From: Mesorhizobium prunaredense
Lineage (GTDB): Bacteria; Pseudomonadota; Alphaproteobacteria; Rhizobiales; Rhizobiaceae
Assembly: GCF_900156895.1 (NCBI RefSeq)
Contig: NZ_FTPD01000067.1
Location: 101,235-165,234, forward strand
DNA: 64,000 nt
Direction: 5' to 3'
Shown: piece by piece, positions 17,102-25,324 of the stretch
Layout of the letters: the number at the start of each line of letters is the position of its first letter
How positions within the stretch are numbered: the first letter of the stretch is position 1
The notes under the pieces: model-generated
Seen by the model: only the letters and a program-made list of their open reading frames with translations
Told to the model about the DNA's origin: nothing
The model's database searches: none
Program-made: the position numbers and the translations under genes

Positions 17102-19093
17102 GTGGCGGCTAATCGTCGAAACGGCATGCTCCCGTCGGAGCCCGGGCTGGTGGGCATTGTTTCCGGTGCCAGGGCCCTCCCGCGCATGTCACTGCCCACC
17201 GTCGCGACTGTCGTGGCGGCGGTTGCGGCCCTGTATTTCGGGCGCGAGGTTTTCCTGCCGATCGCAATCGCTCTGCTGCTTACCTTTGCGCTTGCACCCT
17301 TGGTTTCGGCGCTCAAACGAGTCGGCATTCCCCGTCTTCCTGCGGTCATCGCCAGTGTGCTGGGCGCATTCATGGTCCTTGCGCTGTTCTCCTTCATCGT
17401 CGCCACGCAGGTCAGCGAACTGGCGCAGAACATCCCGCTTTACCAGTCAAATATCCTGACCAAGGTGCGATCCCTGAAGGAGACCGGCGTCGGCGGAGGC
17501 ATCATCGCCAGGCTGAGCGGGGTGATCGCACGCGTTGGCCAGGAACTCGACAGGCAGGAAACCTCACGGCCCGCCGCGGATCAGCCACGGCGCGAGCCGG
17601 TGCCCGTCGAGATCATCGCGCGCGAAAGGCCGCTCCAGGTTCTCCAGAACCTGATCGGCCCGCTGATCAGCCCGCTGGCATCGGCCGGTCTGATCATCGT
17701 CGTCGCCATATTCATGCTGCTCGAGCGCGAGGACCTGCGCGATCGTTTTATACGCCTCGTCGGCTATGGCGATCTTCATCGAACCACCGAAGCGCTCCAG
17801 GATGCCGGCAAGCGGGTCGGCCGGTATCTTCTCATCCAGTTGGTCGTGAATATCGTCTATGCGATACCGATTACGGCAGGGCTTTGGGTTCTTGGCATAC
17901 CCAATGCACTGCTGTGGGGATTGCTGGCGCTGGCGCTGCGCTTTGTTCCCTATATCGGCCCGATCATCGGTGCGCTGCTGCCTCTGTTCCTGGCGCTTGC
18001 CGTGGCGCCCGGCTGGTCGCTCGTGCTGTGGACCGCCGGGCTGTTCGTGGTGATGGAAATGATCACCGGCAACGTCATCGAACCTTGGCTCTACGGCTCG
18101 CGCACCGGGCTTTCGCCATTGGCCATCATCGTCGCGGCTATCTTCTGGACCTGGCTCTGGGGCCCGCTGGGCCTGGTTCTGTCGACGCCGCTCACTGTCT
18201 GTCTCGTCGTGCTCGGCAGGCACGTGCCGCAGTTCGAATTCCTCGACGTCCTGTTCGGCAACGAACCGGTGCTCGAACCCCACGCCCGGCTCTACCAACG
18301 GCTGTTGGCCGGCGATCCAGAGGAAGCCACAGATCACGCCGAGGAGATCTTGGAGCAAAAGTATCTGTTCGAATTCTATGACGAGGTCGCCATTCCCGCA
18401 CTTCTGCTCGGCGAGCAGGATCGCGTGCGAGGTGTCATGGGCGATGAGCAAAGACGGCGGGTGGCAGCCAGTGCGGAGACGCTGGTGGCGAACCTCGATG
18501 ACAGCGCACAGGAGGAAGCGGAGGAGGACGATGATCCGGCTGCGGCCGAGCCTGCCACAGCGGATGAGGACAAGCTGGTTCAAGCGGAGGGCGAGGACGA
18601 CACCGAACTGCCCGATGGCACGGACAGATCGGTGCTTTGTGCTGGCGGCCGCGGCGAACTCGACGATGCCGCCGCCGCCATGCTGGCGCAGGTGCTCGAA
18701 GTCCAGGGAGCGACGGTCTCGAAGGCTAGCTTTGCCGACATGGAACCGGCGCGCATTCGCCGGCTCGAGCTCGACGCCGTCGACACCGTGGTGGCCGGAT
18801 TCCTGAACCGGGACTCCGTCAAGCACGCCCGTTTCCTGGTTCGTCGGCTGAAACGTGCCAAGCCGGCGCTGCGGGTAGGCATCGTGTTCTGGTCGAAGGA
18901 CGGCGACGACAAAGAGACGGCCGGCAAATTGGCCAGTGACATCAACGCCGATTTTGTGGCGTATGGCATGGTCGAAGCCGTTCTTGGCGCGTTGTCGAGC
19001 GATCCGCCGGTTGCGCTGAAGGTCGCTGCCAAGCGCCGTATGCGCCGCCGGCCGCGCCCTGCCAAGAAAGCGCCGCTTGCCGCTGCAAAATGA
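17102..19093 (+). CDS. AI-2E family transporter with C-terminal soluble domain
   Basis: This 663-residue inner-membrane protein is of the AI-2E/PerM family. The membrane part spans about residues 25-385, with family motifs LLTFALAPLVSALKRVGIP, RFVPYIGPIIGALLP and MEMITGNVIEPWLYG. After an acidic linker (EEAEEDDDPAAAEPATADED) a roughly 130-residue domain begins with DRSVLCAGGRGELDDAAAAM, which resembles a B12-binding-like Rossmann unit without the cobalamin-binding DxHxxG motif. The tail is basic. GTG at 17102 has GGAGG 7 nt upstream. The substrate is unknown; the family includes exporters and antiporters. Confidence 0.85.
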   Translation: MAANRRNGMLPSEPGLVGIVSGARALPRMSLPTVATVVAAVAALYFGREVFLPIAIALLLTFALAPLVSALKRVGIPRLPAVIASVLGAFMVLALFSFIVATQVSELAQNIPLYQSNILTKVRSLKETGVGGGIIARLSGVIARVGQELDRQETSRPAADQPRREPVPVEIIARERPLQVLQNLIGPLISPLASAGLIIVVAIFMLLEREDLRDRFIRLVGYGDLHRTTEALQDAGKRVGRYLLIQLVVNIVYAIPITAGLWVLGIPNALLWGLLALALRFVPYIGPIIGALLPLFLALAVAPGWSLVLWTAGLFVVMEMITGNVIEPWLYGSRTGLSPLAIIVAAIFWTWLWGPLGLVLSTPLTVCLVVLGRHVPQFEFLDVLFGNEPVLEPHARLYQRLLAGDPEEATDHAEEILEQKYLFEFYDEVAIPALLLGEQDRVRGVMGDEQRRRVAASAETLVANLDDSAQEEAEEDDDPAAAEPATADEDKLVQAEGEDDTELPDGTDRSVLCAGGRGELDDAAAAMLAQVLEVQGATVSKASFADMEPARIRRLELDAVDTVVAGFLNRDSVKHARFLVRRLKRAKPALRVGIVFWSKDGDDKETAGKLASDINADFVAYGMVEAVLGALSSDPPVALKVAAKRRMRRRPRPAKKAPLAAAK

Positions 19094-19107
19094 GGCGTAG
19101 CTCGCCC

Positions 19108-20043
19108 TCACGTCCAGAAATAGCGCACCGTGTGAAAGAAAATCGGGGCGGCGAAGACCAGGCTGTCGGCGCGGTCCATCATGCCGCCATGACCCTCGAT
19201 CAGGTGGCCCCAGTCCTTCACCCCCTGGTCGCGCTTGATGGCGGAGGCGACCAGCCCGCCGAGGAAGCCCATCAGGCAGGCGATGAAGGCGACGGCCGCC
19301 GCCTGGAGCGGCGAAAACGGCGTCAGGAACGACAGCAGCGCGCCAAGCAGGCTCGACGTCGCCAGCCCGCCGACCAGCCCTTCCCAGGTCTTCGACGGCG
19401 AAACCTTCGGCGACATCAGGTGCCTGCCGAACAGCTTGCCGAAGATGTATTGCAGCACGTCGCTGCCTTGCACGGTGATGATCAGGAAAGCGACCAGCAA
19501 CAAGTTGCGGCCTTCGAAGCCGGGCACGTCGAGCGTCAGCAGCGCCGGCACGTGGCTGACGCAGTAGACCGAGATCATGACCGCCCATTGCTGCGCCGAG
19601 ACGCGCTCGAGAAAGCGCTCGGCGTCGCCGTGCAGCGCGGTGATCGCCGGCATCAGCAGGAAACAGTAGACCGGGATGAAGATGGTGAACAGGCCGTACC
19701 AGGCGGTCCACACCAGCCAGTACTGGAACGGGATGATGATGCCGAACATGCCGAGCAGCACCCAATGGTCGCTGCGGCGGCTGTGCGTCAGCGTCACGAA
19801 TTCGCGCAAGGCGGCAAACGAGATCAGCGCGAACAGGATGGTCATGCCGGCGCGGCCGAAGAAGAAGGCGACGGTGATTGCCACCACCATCACCCACCAG
19901 GCGTTGATGCGCTGGTTGAGATTGACCAGCGTCGAGGACAACGGCTTCGGCGCGCGCCACGACAGGATGCCGGCGACCAGGCTTGCCGTGGTCAGCACCG
20001 TAGCGAGGCCGACAACCATAATAAGGGTCTCGTGCATTGGCAT
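19108..20043 (-). CDS. ynbB: phosphatidate cytidylyltransferase (CdsA/YnbB-like)
   Basis: This 311-residue integral membrane enzyme makes CDP-diacylglycerol from phosphatidate and CTP. The CDS signature lies near the end: VSPSKTWEGLVGGL, then KRDQGVKDWGHLIEGHGGMM and DRADSL (about residues 227-300). Eight or so hydrophobic segments precede it. It is the last gene of a six-gene operon whose other members resemble E. coli YnbA, YnbC and YnbD, and YnbB is the corresponding cytidylyltransferase. It is therefore probably a pathway-specific paralogue of the housekeeping CdsA. It starts 6 nt after the acyltransferase stop. Confidence 0.87.
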   Translation of the reverse strand: MPMHETLIMVVGLATVLTTASLVAGILSWRAPKPLSSTLVNLNQRINAWWVMVVAITVAFFFGRAGMTILFALISFAALREFVTLTHSRRSDHWVLLGMFGIIIPFQYWLVWTAWYGLFTIFIPVYCFLLMPAITALHGDAERFLERVSAQQWAVMISVYCVSHVPALLTLDVPGFEGRNLLLVAFLIITVQGSDVLQYIFGKLFGRHLMSPKVSPSKTWEGLVGGLATSSLLGALLSFLTPFSPLQAAAVAFIACLMGFLGGLVASAIKRDQGVKDWGHLIEGHGGMMDRADSLVFAAPIFFHTVRYFWT

Positions 20044-20049
20044 GTTGTT

Positions 20050-20874
20050 CTAGTCGTCTCTTGGAACATCGTGTCTGGGAGCATCGTGTATTGGAGCATC
20101 GTGCCGGATACCGGATCCGGCACGATCTCCAGCTCTTTGGGCTCTACGTTCTTTGGGCTCGATGCTGTTTTGGTCGCATGATGTTTTTCGGAAAACCGGA
20201 TTCCACTTTTCCGCATCATGCGTTGGCGGGCGGGGGTTCAGCGCCAGCAGTGTTTGGCGGGCGCGGTCGAGAAAGGCGCGGCGTTCCTCGCCGGGCGCAA
20301 TGGCGATCGGCGCGCCGAAGACGACGCGGCAGAGCAGCGGCACCGGCACGAACTGGCCCTTGGGCAGCACCCGCGACATGTTCTCGATCCAGCACGGGAT
20401 GAGTTCGACGCCGGGCCGCGCCATCGACAGATTGTAGAGGCCGGAGCGGAACGGCAGCAGCGGCTGGTCTGTCATGTTGCGCGTGCCTTCGGGGAAGATG
20501 ATCAGCGAATGGCCCTCGTCGAGCACCGACAGCATGATCGAGATCGGATTCTGCGCCTCATCGGTCCACTGCCGGTGGATGAGCACCGAGGACAGCATGT
20601 CCTGCGCGATGAACCGGCGCAGCCGCGATTTTCCCCAATAGTCGGCGGCAGCGACGGCATGGGTGCGGGCGCGCTGCTTCTCGCTGAGGCAGGCCGACAG
20701 CAGGATGAAATCGCCGTGGCTGGCATGATTGGCGAAGTAGATGCGCTGCCGGTTCGACGGCTGGCTGCCGTTCCAGATCGGCCGCACGCCGGTCACCGCC
20801 CAGGCCAGCGCCGACAGGCCGACCGAGGTCACGGTCTGCAGCAGGGTGAAGGTCCTTGTGCCGAGCTTGCTCAT
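20050..20874 (-). CDS. 1-acyl-glycerol-3-phosphate acyltransferase family (PlsC-like)
   Basis: This 274-residue acyltransferase has the NHASHGD box (HxxxxD, about residue 51) and FPEGTR (about residue 126), the two catalytic and glycerol-phosphate binding motifs. One N-terminal membrane segment anchors it. The family part ends near residue 220 (LLALNPRPP). The remaining 50 or so residues are encoded by a palindromic repeat and a 15-bp tandem repeat, giving a periodic HDAPIHDAPRHDVP tail that is probably not functional. It starts 8 nt after the small membrane protein gene and likely supplies phosphatidate to the following cytidylyltransferase. Confidence 0.85.
   Translation of the reverse strand: MSKLGTRTFTLLQTVTSVGLSALAWAVTGVRPIWNGSQPSNRQRIYFANHASHGDFILLSACLSEKQRARTHAVAAADYWGKSRLRRFIAQDMLSSVLIHRQWTDEAQNPISIMLSVLDEGHSLIIFPEGTRNMTDQPLLPFRSGLYNLSMARPGVELIPCWIENMSRVLPKGQFVPVPLLCRVVFGAPIAIAPGEERRAFLDRARQTLLALNPRPPTHDAEKWNPVFRKTSCDQNSIEPKERRAQRAGDRAGSGIRHDAPIHDAPRHDVPRDD
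20061..20105. repeat. 15-bp tandem repeat, three units
   Basis: Three units (TTGGAACATCGTGTC, TGGGAGCATCGTGTA, TTGGAGCATCGTGCC) lie within the 3' end of the PlsC-like gene. On the minus strand they encode the repeating HDAP peptides at its C-terminus. Confidence 0.8.
20176..20222. repeat. AAAACCGG-type palindromic repeat
   Basis: GCATGATG and CATCATGC frame an inverted GGAAAACCGGATTCCACTTTTCC core. I associate this palindrome with rhizobial intergenic regions. Here it is read through by the 3' part of the PlsC-like gene. A related copy is at 45950-45995. Confidence 0.75.
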
Positions 20875-20882
20875 CGTCGGGC

Positions 20883-21311
20883 TCAGAAAGACAAGGCGAC
20901 GAGGGACGCCGCCACGAACAGGCCGAGCGCGATGCGCTGCTTCATCAGCAGGCGTTGCGTGCCCGCGATGCGCCGGTCGAGCGAGCGGATGCCGGCAGCG
21001 GCCGGTTTGACGCGCATGCGCGCCAGAACGTCGTCGACCGAGGCACCGCCGGCGGCCTCGCTGATGTGGCTCGCCATCAGCCAGAACAGCAGTGCGTCGA
21101 AGACAAGCAGGGCCGAGACGGCGAGAGTGACCACACCGCTCGCTGCCGCGACCAGCCAGGCCGCTGCCGCCAGCGTGGTCGCCTGTGGCTGCGCTGCCAC
21201 GGCAATGACCGGCGCGGCCGCCAATGCGGCCAGCACCAAAAACAGCGGCCACACCGCCTGCGTCATCAGCCCGGCGGCGAACGTTTCGGCTTGGTCTCGA
21301 TGGGCACTCAT
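20883..21311 (-). CDS. small membrane protein of the ynb-like operon
   Basis: This is a 142-residue protein with three or four hydrophobic segments (about residues 18-40, 45-60, 62-85 and 122-141) and a polar loop rich in Arg between the last two (ARMRVKPAAAGIRSLDRRIAG). No family recognised. The start overlaps the stop of the YnbD-like gene by ATGA, implying translational coupling. As a neighbour of lipid enzymes it may be an accessory subunit; this is inference. Confidence 0.65.
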   Translation of the reverse strand: MSAHRDQAETFAAGLMTQAVWPLFLVLAALAAAPVIAVAAQPQATTLAAAAWLVAAASGVVTLAVSALLVFDALLFWLMASHISEAAGGASVDDVLARMRVKPAAAGIRSLDRRIAGTQRLLMKQRIALGLFVAASLVALSF

Positions 21312-22639
21312 GCCGGCTCGTCCATCGCGATCCGAAGATGCACCGGCCGGCCCGATGCGGCGAGCCGCGCGTGCGCCTGCGCCGGCGTTGGCGAGCGTCC
21401 GGTGGCAACCAGCCACGCGGCGACGGCGCCGGCGCTGCGCTGGAAGCCGAGCGCGCAGCAGACCAGCACGGTGCCGTGGCTGCGCGCGTCCTCGATCGCC
21501 GCCACCGCTTGCGCTTGCGCCGCTGGCGTGGGCGGCAAAAGGTCGACCATGGCGACCGCCGTCCAGCGGCAGGTGACGCCGGGCGGCCGCTCCAGCTCGC
21601 CGGCAAGGTCGATCACCGTGCCGAATGCGCCAGCCTCGGCGACGGTGGGAAAGCGGCCGAGGAAGACACCGTCGGCAATGGCGACATGCGGCGGCAGCTT
21701 GCGCGTCCATACCCATGCATTGATCCTGGCGCCGAGCCGGTGGGGCAGCAGCAAAACACGGCTGGCCAGTGAGACGCTGCCGTCGGCCGTTTTCTGGAAC
21801 ACTTTGGCGCCGGCCCCGGCATAGGCGAAGGCAACGATGGCCAGCGCCAGCGCTGGCCACAGCAGGATGAGCCACAGCGCGGAGACGAAGGCGCCGGCAG
21901 CGGCGCCGGCCAGCGCCAGCGCTGCGACCAGCGCGTAGAACAGCGCCAGCCGCCGCGCGCTGGCATCAGCGGTCAGCCGGAAGCCGGCGAACGGCAATTC
22001 GCCGTTGCGCGGAAACAGCCATAGGGCGAAAAAGCCGAGCAAAGCGCCGGTCGGGATATCGATGACATGGTGCTGCCACGTCGTCAGCACCGAGGCGCCG
22101 ATCAGCAAGCACCAGGCATGCCAGACGACGCCTGCAATGCCTTTGAGCCGATAGCGCCAATGATCCCAGATGATGACCAGCAGCGCGATGTGCAGTGACG
22201 GCGCCTGGTTGAACGGCTTGTCGAAGCCGCCGAGCACCGCGAACATGAAGCCCGGCAGGCCTGATGTCTGCGGCCGCACGAAGGTCGCCGTAAGCGGGAA
22301 CAGGATGAAACAGGCGACGGCGACGATCTGCGCCGTGAGATAGCGGCCGGCAAGCCGGTCGACGCCGCGCTTCGTATCGTTGAGCAGCAGCGACAGGCCG
22401 TAGAACAGGTTGATCGACCAGTAGGGCACGATCGTCCAGGCGATGAACGGGATGCCGCGCTCCCAGGCAAAGACGATGCTGCCGACATCGTCGCGTTGCG
22501 ACGCCAGCCAGTTGGCGAAGCCGTAGCTCGCGTAGAAGAACGGCGCCAGGAATGCGAGCCACAGGGCCGCCCGCAGCACGCTGCCGGCGTACGGCTCGCG
22601 CGCAGGGGCAGGGGCAGGGCCAAGGGCAGGCAAGACCAT
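21308..22639 (-). CDS. ynbD: PAP2-like plus dual-specificity phosphatase fusion (YnbD-like)
   Basis: This is a 443-residue two-domain membrane protein. The N-terminal part (about residues 15-230) is a PAP2/Aur1-like lipid phosphatase or phosphotransferase with FNQAPSLHIALL and TTWQHHVIDIPTGALLGF, which give the SLH and H-x3-D catalytic elements. After further membrane segments comes a dual-specificity phosphatase domain with VLVCCALGFQRSAGAV (C-x5-R). It matches the architecture of E. coli YnbD. It starts 1 nt after the stop of the YnbC-like gene. Probable role: removal of phosphate from a lipid intermediate. Confidence 0.82.
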   Translation of the reverse strand: MVLPALGPAPAPAREPYAGSVLRAALWLAFLAPFFYASYGFANWLASQRDDVGSIVFAWERGIPFIAWTIVPYWSINLFYGLSLLLNDTKRGVDRLAGRYLTAQIVAVACFILFPLTATFVRPQTSGLPGFMFAVLGGFDKPFNQAPSLHIALLVIIWDHWRYRLKGIAGVVWHAWCLLIGASVLTTWQHHVIDIPTGALLGFFALWLFPRNGELPFAGFRLTADASARRLALFYALVAALALAGAAAGAFVSALWLILLWPALALAIVAFAYAGAGAKVFQKTADGSVSLASRVLLLPHRLGARINAWVWTRKLPPHVAIADGVFLGRFPTVAEAGAFGTVIDLAGELERPPGVTCRWTAVAMVDLLPPTPAAQAQAVAAIEDARSHGTVLVCCALGFQRSAGAVAAWLVATGRSPTPAQAHARLAASGRPVHLRIAMDEPA

Positions 22640-22641
22640 GC

Positions 22642-24423
22642 TCAGACGCGCCGCGCGACCGAGACGGTGAAGATGCCCCACTGGTCGATGCGCTGGTCGA
22701 GCTTCTCGAAGCCGGCCGCCGCCACCAACTGGTCCATCTCGCCTTGCGTGCGCCGGCGCATCACCCAGGCCTGGCCGCCGCGATGCGAGGTCAGGCTGCG
22801 GGCGATCATTTCGAGCTGCGGATGCCAGGGCTGGTTGGTGTAGACAAGCAGGCTGCCGGGCTGCATCGCCCTGGCCAGCCCGCCGAGCGAGCGGGCGATC
22901 ATGGCGTTGTCGGCAAACAATTCGTAAAGCCCGGAGACGATGGCCAGGTCCGGCGCCGGCTCGAGCCGGGCAAGCATCTCGGCGTCGAAGGCGTCGGCCT
23001 GGTGGAACGAGACATTGGTCGGCAGGTGCCGCTCGGCGATCAGCCTGCAGCCGAGCGAAACGTTGAGCTCGGAAAAATCCTGCAACCGCACGCTGGCCGG
23101 CGGCTCGGTGCATTTGGCGACGGCGTCGAGCACGTAGCGGCCGTGGCCGGCAGCGATATCGACGATATGGACGGTGCGGCCGGCGGCCTTCAGCGTTTCA
23201 GTTGCGCTGCCGATCAGCTCTTCGAGATGCAGCTTGCGCTGGCGGATGCCGCGCCAGCCGATGGCGTCGAGAAAGGTGCGGTCGATCATGCGGCCGAGCG
23301 GACCGGCGCCCTGCGCCTGGTTCTCGTAGACATAGTCGAGCGTCGAGCCGGAATCGAAGCCGGTTGCAATCCCGGTCTTCATGCCTGACGACAGCCAGGC
23401 GCCCGCGCGGATCGAGGCGCGGCTCATTGCCCAGTAGAGGCCTTTCGGCGATAGCAAAGCGAGCGGCGAGGCCAGCCGGTCGGCCTCGTCGCGTGTGTAG
23501 CCGGCGCGGTCGGCCGCGGTCAGGTCGACCGGCTTCTGCGACGTCGAGAACTGGCTTTCGAGGAACGGCTTGATCAGGTCGAGTGCCTTGCGGCGGTCGC
23601 GCTCGCCAAGCGTGTCGTGGAAGAAGCCGGGCAGCACATGCCGCTCCTTGGCCGGGCTGGCGAGATTGACGAAGAATTCGTGCTGCGGTTCATGCCGCAC
23701 AACCCAGTCGCTGCCGGAGATCAGCAATTGCGTCGGCACGGTGATGGCGCGGGCATCCGAGACGATGCGCGCGGCGTGGTCGTAGAGTTCGACCAGGATG
23801 TTGGAAGCGATCGGCCGCGTGATCAGCGGATCGGCCTCGAAGGAGGCGATGCGCTCGGGATCATGCGTCAGGAACTTGGCCTTGACGTAGGAATTGACGA
23901 AGAAGCGGCACTTGATCTTCTGCCACAGCGCAATGCCTTGCTTGGCGAAGGGCACGTAGAGCTTGACCGAGAAGGCCGGCGAGGCCAGCACCAGTGCGCG
24001 GATGTCGGGCGCATAATCATGCACCCAGGCGGCGGCGAGCACCGCGCCGAAAGATTGCGCAATCAGCGCGATGTCGCGCTGGGAAAAACCGTCCCTGCCG
24101 ATCTCGCGCACCAAACAATCGATGTCGCGCACCAACGCGGCAAAGGACGGCGCATAGCCGCGCTCGCCGGACGAGCGGCCATTGCCGCGCGCGTCCCAGG
24201 CGTAGAAGGCATGGCCGGGCATATCGAGTTCGTCGACCAGATGCGCCATGCGGCCGCCATGCTCGTGGCCGCGGTGGAACAGCACGACCGCGCCCCTGGC
24301 GGGTTGCCCGACCGCCGGCCAGTAGCGGTAGAAGATCTCGGTGCCGTCATGGGTGCGGAAGGTGCGGTCCTGCGCCACCCGCTGCTCAACTGCGGAAGCA
24401 GCAATCGTTGGTTCATGAAGCAT
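22642..24423 (-). CDS. ynbC: alpha/beta hydrolase-methyltransferase fusion (YnbC-like)
   Basis: This is a 593-residue fusion. Residues 20-310 are an alpha/beta hydrolase of the lysophospholipase/monoglyceride lipase type, with WDARGNGRSSGERGYAPSF and the nucleophile elbow LIAQSFGAVLAA (Ser about 126). The possible Asp and His follow in SGSDWVV and LPGFFHDTLGE. From about 385 a SAM-dependent methyltransferase begins; IVDIAAGHGRYVLDAV is the SAM-binding loop. E. coli YnbC has the same architecture. The pairing suggests acyl hydrolysis and methylation of a lipid or headgroup. Confidence 0.85.
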   Translation of the reverse strand: MLHEPTIAASAVEQRVAQDRTFRTHDGTEIFYRYWPAVGQPARGAVVLFHRGHEHGGRMAHLVDELDMPGHAFYAWDARGNGRSSGERGYAPSFAALVRDIDCLVREIGRDGFSQRDIALIAQSFGAVLAAAWVHDYAPDIRALVLASPAFSVKLYVPFAKQGIALWQKIKCRFFVNSYVKAKFLTHDPERIASFEADPLITRPIASNILVELYDHAARIVSDARAITVPTQLLISGSDWVVRHEPQHEFFVNLASPAKERHVLPGFFHDTLGERDRRKALDLIKPFLESQFSTSQKPVDLTAADRAGYTRDEADRLASPLALLSPKGLYWAMSRASIRAGAWLSSGMKTGIATGFDSGSTLDYVYENQAQGAGPLGRMIDRTFLDAIGWRGIRQRKLHLEELIGSATETLKAAGRTVHIVDIAAGHGRYVLDAVAKCTEPPASVRLQDFSELNVSLGCRLIAERHLPTNVSFHQADAFDAEMLARLEPAPDLAIVSGLYELFADNAMIARSLGGLARAMQPGSLLVYTNQPWHPQLEMIARSLTSHRGGQAWVMRRRTQGEMDQLVAAAGFEKLDQRIDQWGIFTVSVARRV

Positions 24424-24453
24424 GTTTTTCCCCAGGCGGATGCGACCGGAATT

Positions 24454-25056
24454 TCAGTCGCCGCTCCCGTTAAGGCCGCTGCGTATCCGGTTGATGGCGG
24501 TCACCAGCGAGAGTGTAGCCATTGCCGGAAACACAAACGGCGTGATCGCTTCCACCCACAGGTCGCAGGCGACGAGAACGGCGACGATGCCGAGCGCCAG
24601 CGCCCGATCGCTCTTGCCGAACGGCCCGGCATAATTGCGCCCGGTGCCTGCCGCGATGCCGAGCACGCCGGCGAACTCCACCAGCACTGCTGTGACGGCA
24701 AAGGCGACGACGCCCCAGGCCGGGAAGATGACGGCAAAGGCCAGGATCAGCGCCAGGTCGGAGACGGCGTCGCAGAGCTCGTTGAGATACATGCCGAGTT
24801 TTGAGGCCTGGCCATGTTCGCGCGCAAGCATCCCGTCGATGGCGTTGAGCGCCATGCGCGCAAACAGCACCACCGGCATCAGCAGGAAGACCGCGCGATG
24901 GCCGGCAAGCGCCGCGACCACAACGCCGGTGGCAACCGACAGGGCGGCAGCCAGCAGCGTGATCTGGTTGGCGGTGACGCCGGCCGCGGCCAGCCGGTCG
25001 GCAAGCGGCCGCAGCCTGGCCTGGAAGGCCGGTTTCAGCGCATAAAGCGTCGACAT
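24454..25056 (-). CDS. ynbA: CDP-alcohol phosphatidyltransferase (YnbA-like)
   Basis: This 200-residue integral membrane enzyme joins a CDP-activated lipid to an alcohol headgroup. The CDP-alcohol signature is present as NAIDGMLAREHGQASKLG followed by MYLNELCDAVSD. Two of the usual Asp residues (first and third of the motif) are Asn. E. coli YnbA, as I recall it, shares this Asn pattern and the YAGPFGKSDRALA segment. It is the first gene of the six-gene operon and starts 30 nt before YnbC-like. Gene-free DNA (25057-25324) lies upstream with no clear promoter motif. Confidence 0.85.
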   Translation of the reverse strand: MSTLYALKPAFQARLRPLADRLAAAGVTANQITLLAAALSVATGVVVAALAGHRAVFLLMPVVLFARMALNAIDGMLAREHGQASKLGMYLNELCDAVSDLALILAFAVIFPAWGVVAFAVTAVLVEFAGVLGIAAGTGRNYAGPFGKSDRALALGIVAVLVACDLWVEAITPFVFPAMATLSLVTAINRIRSGLNGSGD

Positions 25057-25324
25057 GTGCGAACCCCCCGGCCGCGTTGCAACTAACGTCGGCAAGGATG
25101 ATCAATTGGCGCGCAAGAAGCAAGGGTAGCGAGCGTGACCAAGCTGTTGACGGCGGGCTCGACGTTCTAGTGGAGGTGTGGTGCGGATACGCAGGCCGCG
25201 TTCATAACCCGGACGGAAATTCGCTGCGTCGAGCCCTTGCGTCCGCAATGCGCCGCCAATAGCAGACATGACGGCCTGGTCCGATTGAGCACAAGCCTTG
25301 GCGCGAAATGTCCTCTATCGTCAG

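Noticed and set aside
17564..19960. 798-codon open frame on the minus strand
   Set aside because: It is antisense to the AI-2E permease and then out of frame with cdsA, with no family features and heavy Arg/His/Gln composition.
20176..20222. Palindrome as an insertion-sequence end
   Set aside because: There is no transposase nearby, no target duplication is visible, and a similar palindrome occurs alone elsewhere.
20883..21875. 330-codon form of the small membrane protein
   Set aside because: The part above 21311 is antisense-free but overlaps the YnbD-like phosphatase in another frame and has no membrane or family features. The ATG overlapping the stop fits operon coupling.
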